From SAR202 cluster bacterium (GTDB taxonomy: Bacteria; Chloroflexota; Dehalococcoidia; UBA3495), in the NCBI GenBank assembly GCA_009392775.1, contig VFFT01000040.1:1-14293 (forward strand): DNA of 14,293 nucleotides, read 5' to 3'. Both the position numbers and the translations under genes were made by a program. Below, piece after piece: positions 7,081 through 12,842 of the stretch; the stretch's first letter is position 1, and every line of letters starts with the position of its first letter. Below the pieces are notes generated by a model. The model saw only the letters and a program-made list of their open reading frames with translations, was not told where the DNA came from and made no database searches.

Positions 7081-7093
7081 TGTAACAGTTACA
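7081..7093. repeat. Inverted repeat TGTAAC-A-GTTACA
   Basis: A perfect 6-bp inverted repeat with a single central base, located between the putative -10 at 7051 and the ribosome binding site at 7115. The size and spacing suit a dimeric transcription factor; as RNA it could form only a weak 5-bp hairpin. Confidence 0.35.
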
Positions 7094-7125
7094 CTTGTCC
7101 AGAACTTGATCATTAAGGAGAGGCG

Positions 7126-7212
7126 ATGAACCTCCAGTCACAAATCTTTATCGGGGTCGCGATAATAGCCGTGTCGTTCTTTGTGTGGTGGATGCAGCGC
7201 AGAAAAAAATAA
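7126..7212 (+). CDS. 28-aa single-span membrane miniprotein
   Basis: An ORF of 28 codons, ATG 7126 to TAA 7210-7212. A strong ribosome binding site, AAGGAG at 7115-7120, lies 5 nt before the ATG. The product has a short polar N-terminus (MNLQSQ), a hydrophobic span of about 17 residues (IFIGVAIIAVSFFVWWM) and a basic tail, QRRKK. By the positive-inside rule the C-terminus should face the cytoplasm, with the N-terminus outside. It resembles the size and form of bacterial small membrane subunits, but I recognise no family. It is 71 nt upstream of msrB on the same strand and behind a putative promoter/operator, so it may be co-transcribed with msrB. Support is the ribosome binding site plus the coherent membrane topology. 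Confidence 0.6.
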   Translation: MNLQSQIFIGVAIIAVSFFVWWMQRRKK

Positions 7213-7283
7213 AAGTATTTAATGTGGTGTCTATTCGGAAGGTTCACTGTAGACTAATAGCGAAATAGTGAGGAGTTATTTAG

Positions 7284-7655
7284 ATGGATGATAGTAAATA
7301 CAATCCCCTAACGCCTGAAGAACGGTATGTTATAGAGCAGAAAGGTACAGAACGGCCATTTACCGGAGAGTACGACGACTTTTACGAATCTGGCTCGTAT
7401 GTCTGCAGAAAATGCAATGCAGAGCTTTACTCGTCGTCGGATAAGTTTGATGCACACTGTGGTTGGCCTGCATTCGACAAGGAAGTTAATGGAGCGGTTA
7501 ATCAATTACCGGATCCTGACGGCATGCGTACGGAGATTGAATGTTCTAACTGTGCTGGGCATTTAGGACACGTATTTTTTGGGGAAGGATTTACTCCTAC
7601 CAATGCTAGACATTGTGTAAATTCATTATCAATGAGATTTGTCCCTAAACAGTAG
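7284..7655 (+). CDS. msrB: Peptide-methionine (R)-S-oxide reductase MsrB
   Basis: A 123-aa cytoplasmic MsrB, which reduces methionine-R-sulfoxide in oxidised proteins using thioredoxin. The two zinc CxxC motifs are CRKC (Cys41, Cys44) and CSNC (Cys87, Cys90). The catalytic Cys is Cys111 in RHCVNSLSM, and Cys59 in HCGWPAF sits where the recycling Cys of two-Cys MsrB proteins is found. The GHVF block is present. Length is normal for a stand-alone MsrB with no MsrA fusion. ATG 7284 has AGGAG 8 nt upstream. No signal peptide is present, so it protects cytoplasmic proteins. Confidence 0.95.
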   Translation: MDDSKYNPLTPEERYVIEQKGTERPFTGEYDDFYESGSYVCRKCNAELYSSSDKFDAHCGWPAFDKEVNGAVNQLPDPDGMRTEIECSNCAGHLGHVFFGEGFTPTNARHCVNSLSMRFVPKQ

Positions 7656-7671
7656 AAGTACGTGGCTGCCG

Positions 7672-7782
7672 GTGAAGAATGACTGGTATAATCTAGTTGT
7701 AACTCCCGCTGTCTGGACTTCCTTACTTCCACTTAGGGTTTGGATGATGGGAGTTACTCCTAAAAGGATTGAATCGCGTTAG
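7672..7782 (+). other. Possible 36-codon ORF downstream of msrB
   Basis: From GTG 7672 to TAG 7780 an open frame encodes a Trp-rich, largely hydrophobic peptide (MKNDWYNLVV, then TPAVWTSLLPLRVWMMG, then a basic tail PKRIESR). The composition looks protein-like, but the start has no convincing ribosome binding site. A shorter start at ATG 7744 or 7747, behind AGGG at 7735, would give only 11-12 residues. It competes with the promoter/hairpin reading of the same bases. Confidence 0.25.
7684..7757 (+). promoter_or_regulatory. Extended -10 promoter followed by long-range inverted repeat (possible leader or small RNA)
   Basis: TG-G-TATAAT at 7684-7692 is a perfect extended -10 element; no -35 is evident. 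Six nt later begins GTAACTCCC (7699-7707), which pairs perfectly over 9 bp with GGGAGTTAC (7749-7757). A transcript starting at the expected point would therefore have its 5' end closed by this stem, with a 41-nt interior. A weak second hairpin, TCCTAAAAGGA, follows at 7758-7768. No known riboswitch or structured RNA class is recognised. It could be a leader of the gene at 7871. The same bases can also be read as part of a 36-codon ORF (7672-7782), so this call is uncertain. Confidence 0.3.
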
Positions 7783-7870
7783 AAACCTTCTAGTTAATTA
7801 TCTCCTGATCTTTAGTGAAATGACTTGTGTAGGCTATTAAGTACTGCGGGATTAAAGAGGGGTACAAAGT

Positions 7871-8164
7871 ATGTATGGAACCATAGGAAAAATGAAGATT
7901 AGAGCAGGCGAAGAGGAAAATGTTCGTCAAATTCTTTCGCAGTGGGAAAACGAAGAGAAAGATACAATTGATGGCGTAGTAGCTACTTATTTCATGGTGC
8001 CTGATAGTAATGCGGGTGAGATAATTGGTGTGGCTGTTTTCAGAGATAAAGAAGCCTACGTGGCTAATGGAAATAGTCCCGAACAGCATGAAAGATTCAT
8101 GAAACTAAGAGTCTTGCTAGAAGGTGATCCGGAATGGACCGATGGGGAATATTTAACCCTGTAG
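7871..8164 (+). CDS. Small conserved-type protein, likely dimeric alpha/beta-barrel (ABM-like) fold
   Basis: A 97-aa cytoplasmic protein. Its pattern of strand (YGTIGKMKIR), helix (EEENVRQILSQWENE), strand (GVVATYFMVPDS), strand (EIIGVAVFRDKEAYVAN), helix (SPEQHERFMKLRVLL) and short C-terminal strand is that of the ferredoxin-like dimeric barrel used by antibiotic-biosynthesis-type monooxygenases and EthD-like proteins. I see no residue that fixes a reaction, so the function is open; a cofactorless oxygenase or small-molecule-binding role is typical of the fold. AGAGGGG at 7856-7862 is 8 nt before the ATG. The upstream 200 nt contain the possible promoter and stem described at 7684-7757. The pgsA-like gene follows after 69 nt. 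Confidence 0.7.
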   Translation: MYGTIGKMKIRAGEEENVRQILSQWENEEKDTIDGVVATYFMVPDSNAGEIIGVAVFRDKEAYVANGNSPEQHERFMKLRVLLEGDPEWTDGEYLTL

Positions 8165-8233
8165 TATTGACCAATGTTAAATGCAGGTGATGAGCTACAG
8201 CTTTCGGAATGAACAGTTAATTGGAGTAACCTA

Positions 8234-8788
8234 ATGTACAAGCTACCCCTCTCGCTTACCTTATCGAGATTCGTTTTGGGTATCCTAGTACCTATATTGA
8301 TTTGCATAGATACCTATATCTGTACATTGCTGGCGCTTGTGTTATTTATTTTAGGAGCCTTGAGTGATGCTGCCGACGGAGCAATTGCGAGACGCAAATC
8401 ACAACAAACCAAATTCGGGGCATTTATCGATCCTATAGCCGATAAGTTTCTGGTTTTTATGGTCCTCATAACCCTGGTATATAGGGCAGACTCATGGATT
8501 ATATTGGCTATATCGTTAGTAATAATAGCTAGAGAAATTTTTGTGATGTCTTTACGTGAATGGGCTTCCGCCAATGGTATTCAAGATAGTGTAAAGGTCT
8601 CGAGCTACGGCAAACTTAAAGCAGTAATACAGATGACCGGGATAGCGATATTGATTGGTACTCCGGTAATCAGTAATTTATACCTCTATGAAATCTCTAT
8701 AGCTATACTTTCCGTTGGAGCCTTGATTGGACTGTATTCAGGTTTCTTATATTTTAAACAACCCTTTAAGGCGGGTGTACTGCATTAG
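8234..8788 (+). CDS. pgsA: CDP-alcohol phosphatidyltransferase, PgsA-like
   Basis: A 184-aa integral membrane enzyme, probably CDP-diacylglycerol--glycerol-3-phosphate 3-phosphatidyltransferase, the committed step of phosphatidylglycerol synthesis. The full family motif D-x2-DG-x2-AR-x8-G-x3-D-x3-D is present at Asp45, Asp48-Gly49, Ala52-Arg53, Gly62, Asp66 and Asp70. About six hydrophobic segments are visible (for example 13-26, 30-44, 73-81, 88-98, 130-142, 150-175). The N-terminal LPLSLTLSR matches the usual 'LPNxLTxxR', except that Ser replaces the Asn. The substrate assignment as PgsA rests on length and overall resemblance; other CDP-alcohol transferases share the motif. GGAG at 8223-8226 lies 7 nt before the ATG. 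Confidence 0.85.
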   Translation: MYKLPLSLTLSRFVLGILVPILICIDTYICTLLALVLFILGALSDAADGAIARRKSQQTKFGAFIDPIADKFLVFMVLITLVYRADSWIILAISLVIIAREIFVMSLREWASANGIQDSVKVSSYGKLKAVIQMTGIAILIGTPVISNLYLYEISIAILSVGALIGLYSGFLYFKQPFKAGVLH

Positions 8789-8862
8789 TACCAAGTCTGC
8801 CTTGGAATACTGATCCGAGTTTCTTGTATTTCTATCCAGATGAGATTAGTTTACTAAGTTAG

Positions 8863-8882
8863 ATCACGTTGTACGTGATTTT
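8863..8882 (+). terminator. Hairpin with short T-run after pgsA
   Basis: ATCACGT (8863-8869) and ACGTGAT (8873-8879) form a perfect 7-bp stem with a TGT loop, followed by TTT then G. It sits 75 nt after the pgsA-like stop. The T-run is short, so it is either a weak intrinsic terminator or, because it is a near-palindrome about 80 nt ahead of the aldo/keto reductase, an operator. Confidence 0.4.
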
Positions 8883-8957
8883 GTGAAAACGAATAGTGTT
8901 GCTGTGTCGGTACATTAACAGGCCGCTTTACTATCATGATATGAACGGAGTTTGTAA

Positions 8958-9962
8958 TTGAAATATAGAAGATTGGGCAAGACTAATCTAGAGGTATCCG
9001 AAGTAGGACTCGGTGGTGCCGGTATTGGGCATGCCTGGGGTGCTATTACAGATGAAGAATGTGTTCGCACAGTTGAGAGAGCTCTGGAACTCGGGGTTAA
9101 TTTTTTTGATACTTCGCCAGTGTACGGAAATGGTCAGTCAGAAATTAACTTGGGTAAAGGAATTGTATCTCATAGGAATGATGTAGTGATTGCTTCGAAG
9201 GTAAGACTTAGAACTGCTGATCATCTATCTAACATGCGGTCGGCTATTCGAGAATCACTAGATAATAGCTTTGAAAGGCTAGGGACAGACTATGTGGATA
9301 TCTTACAGATACATCACCAAATAGGGATGGATAGAGGTGAATACATGTCTGCGGTTGGACCTCCGCCTCGCTATGCCTATCGGTTAGACGAGAATGATGC
9401 TGTAGAGATATCGGAAGTACTTGATGAGTTGATAGCAGAGGGTAAGCTTCGGTACAAGGGTATAACCGCTTGGGATGGAGATGGAGCGGTTATCCAGAAT
9501 TTGTTAGATTCTGGCAGATTTGATACTGCTCAGATTCTTTACAACGTTCTGAACCAAACCTCTTTGGTGACTCCTCCTGAAGAATTTGCTGACATTGATC
9601 AGGGTCAAACCCTAAAAGCCGCGCATGAAAATGATATCGGAGTAATCGGTATACGCTCTCATGCTGCAGGCGCGTTATGTGAGTCACTAGATCGCGATGT
9701 TGATCCTGAATCGGAGGTTATGCGTGATTTCCAGAAGAGCTCGCTAATAAAAGGATATCGTGATGACGTTTTTGCTACCATATCTCAGATAGCTACTCGA
9801 TTCTGCTTAGATAACTCAGGCATTCACACAGTTATACCTGGGGTGAAGACTATACAAGAATTGGAAGAGGTTGTCCTATGTTCTGAAATGCCCTCACTCC
9901 CAGATGATGTGATTGCCAGTCTAAAGACCCTCCATCAAAGCAATTTCAGAACAGTGTCCTAG
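8958..9962 (+). CDS. Aldo/keto reductase
   Basis: A 334-aa NAD(P)H-dependent (beta/alpha)8 oxidoreductase. It begins with the textbook family start MKYRRLGKTNLEVS, encoded from a TTG codon; GGAG at 8947-8950 is 7 nt upstream, which fixes the start. The catalytic tetrad is Asp51 and Tyr56 (FDTSPVYG), Lys81 (ASK) and His119 (QIHH). The C-terminal cofactor-binding part has the usual 'VIPGVKTIQELEEVV' segment (about 294-308). An insert around residues 123-148 (GMDRGEYMSAVGPPPRYAYR) is longer than in minimal members and may shape the substrate pocket. The substrate is unknown. The P1 peptidase gene follows after 46 nt on the same strand, with no terminator between. Confidence 0.92.
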   Translation: MKYRRLGKTNLEVSEVGLGGAGIGHAWGAITDEECVRTVERALELGVNFFDTSPVYGNGQSEINLGKGIVSHRNDVVIASKVRLRTADHLSNMRSAIRESLDNSFERLGTDYVDILQIHHQIGMDRGEYMSAVGPPPRYAYRLDENDAVEISEVLDELIAEGKLRYKGITAWDGDGAVIQNLLDSGRFDTAQILYNVLNQTSLVTPPEEFADIDQGQTLKAAHENDIGVIGIRSHAAGALCESLDRDVDPESEVMRDFQKSSLIKGYRDDVFATISQIATRFCLDNSGIHTVIPGVKTIQELEEVVLCSEMPSLPDDVIASLKTLHQSNFRTVS

Positions 9963-10008
9963 GAATTTAAAGACCTATAAATATGATCAGAGATATCTTA
10001 GGAGATAG

Positions 10009-10974
10009 ATGAATTCAACCATAACTTCGATCGCTGGTATAGAGGTTGGTCATTATACAGACCTATCCAACGGTACAGGTTGCACTGTGATTTTGTGCAA
10101 GAATGGTGCGACAGGCGGAGTTGATGTGAGGGGCGGTTCACCCGGTACTCGTGAAACAGATCTTCTTAGGCCCATGCGCAGGGTAACTGAAGTTCACGGT
10201 GTTGTATTGAGCGGTGGTAGTGCCTATGGACTTGACGCTGCCACTGGTGTTGTAGAGTACCTAGCTGGCCAAGGAATAGGGGTTAAAGTTGGGCCTACAG
10301 TCGTCCCCATAGTGTCATCGGCAATTTTATTCGATCTAGGTGTGGGTAATTCAGAGGTAAGACCGAATGCAGCTAACGGAATGTCGGCTTGCGAGACAGC
10401 CAGCGTGTCCCCAGTGATTCAAGGTACCGTTGGAGCAGGAACAGGTGCGACTGTTGGCAAGGCATTAGGTATAGACTCTGCAATGAAAGGCGGAATCGGG
10501 TCTTCTTGTTTGACATTGCCGGACGGTACAAGTGTAGGTAGTATCGTAGCTGTTAATTCATGGGGAGGAGTTATTGACCACAAGAAAGGGCATATTGTGG
10601 CGGGACCGCTTTCGGGAGATCCTAAACGCCCCACCGATACTTTAGAGTTATTACTTAAAGCCGATCCTATTCTGGGGGACGATGTATTGTCGAATACCAC
10701 CATAGGACTGGTTGCTACTGATGCTACACTCACGAAAGAAGAAGCTAACTTTTTAGCGCAGGTCAGTCATGATGGTCTAGCCTTGTCTATTAGCCCCTGT
10801 CATACGATACGGGACGGGGACACGATGTTTAGTATGGCTACTGCTGAGAAGGCAGTGTCTTACGATATCACCAGTTTATGCGCAGCGGCAGTTGAGGTGA
10901 CTGGCCAAGCCGTTCTCAATGCGGTTCATTCTGCTACCGGCCTTTTTGGATTTCCACCTGCTAGTGAGTTTTAA
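10009..10974 (+). CDS. P1 family peptidase (DmpA/BapA-like aminopeptidase)
   Basis: A 321-aa member of the DmpA/S58 (P1) family of N-terminal-nucleophile-type hydrolases, which self-cleave into alpha and beta chains and act as L-aminopeptidase/D-amino-acid esterase or beta-peptidyl aminopeptidase. Family marks include GIEVGHYTD near the start, GGVDVRGGSPGTRETDLL (36-53), LSGGSAYGLDAA (67-78), the GAGTGATVGK glycine block (142-151), KGGIGSS (160-166) and VAVNSWG. Cleavage is predicted at Asn229-Thr230 within SNTTIGLVATDA, making Thr230 the likely nucleophile where characterised members have Ser. No signal peptide is seen, so it is cytoplasmic. AGGAG is 4 nt before the ATG. It is convergent with the alpha/beta hydrolase gene. 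Confidence 0.9.
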   Translation: MNSTITSIAGIEVGHYTDLSNGTGCTVILCKNGATGGVDVRGGSPGTRETDLLRPMRRVTEVHGVVLSGGSAYGLDAATGVVEYLAGQGIGVKVGPTVVPIVSSAILFDLGVGNSEVRPNAANGMSACETASVSPVIQGTVGAGTGATVGKALGIDSAMKGGIGSSCLTLPDGTSVGSIVAVNSWGGVIDHKKGHIVAGPLSGDPKRPTDTLELLLKADPILGDDVLSNTTIGLVATDATLTKEEANFLAQVSHDGLALSISPCHTIRDGDTMFSMATAEKAVSYDITSLCAAAVEVTGQAVLNAVHSATGLFGFPPASEF

Positions 10975-11010
10975 ATATCATGTTGTCGGTACAAGCAATC
11001 GTTTTGATGT

Positions 11011-11772
11011 TCAGGAAATATATCTGGAAATAAATAGGTCTATGACGGATACCATAAGCTTGCTAATTTCAGGTTCAGAGTCAAATGAGTGTCCTTTCCC
11101 TGCCAAAAGTAATAGGTCAGTTGGTACATTACATTCTTCCAGCAGCTGGAACATTTCTAATGTAGATGCATGGTTAACTCGGTCGTCATCAGTGCCATGA
11201 ATAAGCAGAGTTGGTGGATAATCTGGTGAGATGTGTTCTAATGGAGAAGCGTCTCGAATAGACTGGTTCGACGGGTCTGGCCCGAGTATTTTCGCTATAT
11301 CATCCCTAGCAATAGCACTCCCAATGTTTATCACAGGTGCTATCCCAACGGTCCCCGCAATTCTGGGTGCTCCCTCAGGCAATTCATTTATTATTGGTGA
11401 CATTAAAGCTAGATGTCCTCCTGCCGATTTCCCAGCTATTAAGGTCCGTTTATCCTTAGATTCAGATAGATTTACTGTGTCATCAAGCCATTCAAGCAGG
11501 TCTTTTACATCTTGAATTTGTGCAGGCCATATAGCCTCTGTTGCAACACTGTATTGTGCGGTGATGCAACGATATCCAAGAGTCGCCAATGGTATCGCAA
11601 ATCTTTCTGCCAATGGTTTGTAATTAGCTGTTAACCAGCTTCCTCCCGGCAATAATAATATATTTATCTGACTATCCGAAGTAGGACAGACCCCATCGTA
11701 TACGTCGATGTTCAAATCTATTCCAGATTGTCTCTTTACCGTAATATTTTCAGATATGGCAATATTTTTCAA
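11011..11772 (-). CDS. Alpha/beta hydrolase (esterase/acylaminoacyl-type)
   Basis: A 253-aa serine hydrolase. The oxyanion-hole motif is LPGGSW (41-46). The nucleophile is Ser116 in GKSAGG, the acid is Asp196 in HGTDDDRV, and the base is His228 in GKGHSF, so the triad is complete. The layout matches the carboxylesterase / acetyl-esterase-like 'HGG' group; the usual His of HGG is replaced by Pro. The start is a TTG at 11772-11770: the in-frame codon run upstream reaches a TAA with no ATG. AGGA lies 13 nt upstream, rather far. No export signal is seen. It is the last gene of a minus-strand operon after an SDR and a 36-aa membrane protein, with an 18-nt gap from the latter. The substrate is unknown. 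Confidence 0.87.
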   Translation of the reverse strand: MKNIAISENITVKRQSGIDLNIDVYDGVCPTSDSQINILLLPGGSWLTANYKPLAERFAIPLATLGYRCITAQYSVATEAIWPAQIQDVKDLLEWLDDTVNLSESKDKRTLIAGKSAGGHLALMSPIINELPEGAPRIAGTVGIAPVINIGSAIARDDIAKILGPDPSNQSIRDASPLEHISPDYPPTLLIHGTDDDRVNHASTLEMFQLLEECNVPTDLLLLAGKGHSFDSEPEISKLMVSVIDLFISRYIS

Positions 11773-11790
11773 AATGAAATGTTCATCCTG

Positions 11791-11901
11791 TTAGTTAGTA
11801 AAATTATAAATATATCGACCAAGAAGGCTGATGACTGCATAAAGTAAGACACATAAAAGAATGCATCGTACTATCAGTTTTCTGGATTTAAATAATTTCA
11901 T
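11791..11901 (-). CDS. 36-aa single-span membrane microprotein in an operon
   Basis: An ORF of 36 codons fits neatly between two minus-strand genes: ATG 11901-11899 lies 27 nt after the SDR stop, and the TAA at 11791-11793 lies 18 nt before the hydrolase start. The product has a basic N-terminus (MKLFKSRKLIVR), a hydrophobic span of about 16 residues (CILLCVLLYAVISLLG) and a short polar end (RYIYNFTN). The charge bias predicts a cytoplasmic N-terminus. GAGAAG lies 7 nt before the ATG. No family is recognised. The spacing is that of an operon gene rather than a chance frame. A role in placing the neighbouring enzymes at the membrane is possible but is only an inference. Confidence 0.6.
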   Translation of the reverse strand: MKLFKSRKLIVRCILLCVLLYAVISLLGRYIYNFTN

Positions 11902-11928
11902 TTGAAGACTTCTCTCTATTTATTTCCT

Positions 11929-12672
11929 TTATCGTAAGGTAAGACCGCCATCTACGTGAATAGTTTGCCCTGTTATGAATCTGGCATTTTCGGAAAGCAG
12001 GAATTCCGCCAGCGCTGCGGTGTCGTCCGGAGTCCCAATTTTTCCCATCGGTATTTTAGATGCGGCTTTTTGCCATGCATCTTCAGATATTGCCGAATGA
12101 GCCCCATCTTTTTGGGTATATCCGGGAGCTATGCAGTTAACCGTGATTCCTTCTGGTGCCAACTGTGCTGCTAGCGATTTTGCCAAGGCTTCCAGAGAAG
12201 CTTTAGCTGCCGCTGTCGCCGGAAACAGACTCTCGTCGTCGAATACATGAGCAACAAAAGAACTTATAGCTAGGACTCTCCCTGAAGGGGATGCGATCAG
12301 ATTAGGGATAGCCTTGTCTACTAGTTTGAAAAAAGCTTCTGGCATAGATTGGTGAGATAGTCTCAAATCTTCATATGAAATATCGCCAAACTGTCCACGT
12401 TTCGCGTACCCTGCATTGCTTACGACTTGATCAAGGGAATTGAAAGTATTGGTTGTGTGATCTATAAGGTCCCCAGGGGAATTCTCGTGTCCAAGGTCAT
12501 TTAATAGCGTTGATACATTGCTTCCCTTAGCTTTTACTAAATCTGCAACATATTTTAAGCCTGTAGCGTTCTCCCGAGAATGGAGCACGAGATTAGTTTC
12601 AGGAGACGCAAGTCGATGTGCTATTGCTGCTCCTATCCCACTGGCTGCCCCTGTAATTAATATAGTTTTCAT
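11929..12672 (-). CDS. SDR family protein with atypical active site
   Basis: A 247-aa Rossmann-fold protein of SDR type. The cofactor motif TGAASGIG (7-14) and SNAG (85-88) are intact, and the C-terminus has the classical 'FITGQTIHVDGG'. The active site departs from the family: the YxxxK motif reads TAAAK, so Thr153 stands where the catalytic Tyr should be (codon ACA), and the Asn of the usual 'NL' helix position appears to be Ser109. Ser138 and Lys157 remain. The body is otherwise well conserved with no frameshift, so this looks like a functional divergent subgroup that uses another acid or binds cofactor without classical catalysis. It is the first gene of a three-gene minus-strand unit. 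The ribosome binding site is weak (GAAAG). Confidence 0.87.
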   Translation of the reverse strand: MKTILITGAASGIGAAIAHRLASPETNLVLHSRENATGLKYVADLVKAKGSNVSTLLNDLGHENSPGDLIDHTTNTFNSLDQVVSNAGYAKRGQFGDISYEDLRLSHQSMPEAFFKLVDKAIPNLIASPSGRVLAISSFVAHVFDDESLFPATAAAKASLEALAKSLAAQLAPEGITVNCIAPGYTQKDGAHSAISEDAWQKAASKIPMGKIGTPDDTAALAEFLLSENARFITGQTIHVDGGLTLR

Positions 12673-12842
12673 AACTAACTTTCATCTGACGGAATGAAAT
12701 TTTTTTTATGTAGAGTTATGATAATAGAGATTACTGTGTTATTCCGGATATTACCTGATTATACGGGAAATCCAGACACGTATACTGAGTGTAGTTAATA
12801 TATCATCTAACAGCAGCAATATTTAATAATGGAGTTGAGTAG
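12673..12842. other. Divergent intergenic region
   Basis: 170 AT-rich nt between the SDR (minus) and the 2-hydroxyacid dehydrogenase (plus). On the minus strand a perfect TATAAT occurs at 12763-12758, but no -35 is recognisable, so it is only a candidate promoter for the SDR operon. No promoter is obvious for the plus direction. Confidence 0.35.

Noticed and set aside
7502..7732. Minus-strand 76-aa frame opposite msrB
   Set aside because: Antisense shadow of the conserved MsrB coding region.
8791..8805. CCAAG-CTTGG hairpin after pgsA as a terminator
   Set aside because: Only 5 bp and followed by AATACTG with no T-run.
11231..11515. Plus-strand 94-aa frame opposite the alpha/beta hydrolase
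   Set aside because: Antisense to conserved hydrolase motifs, including the nucleophile region; an artefact of codon composition.
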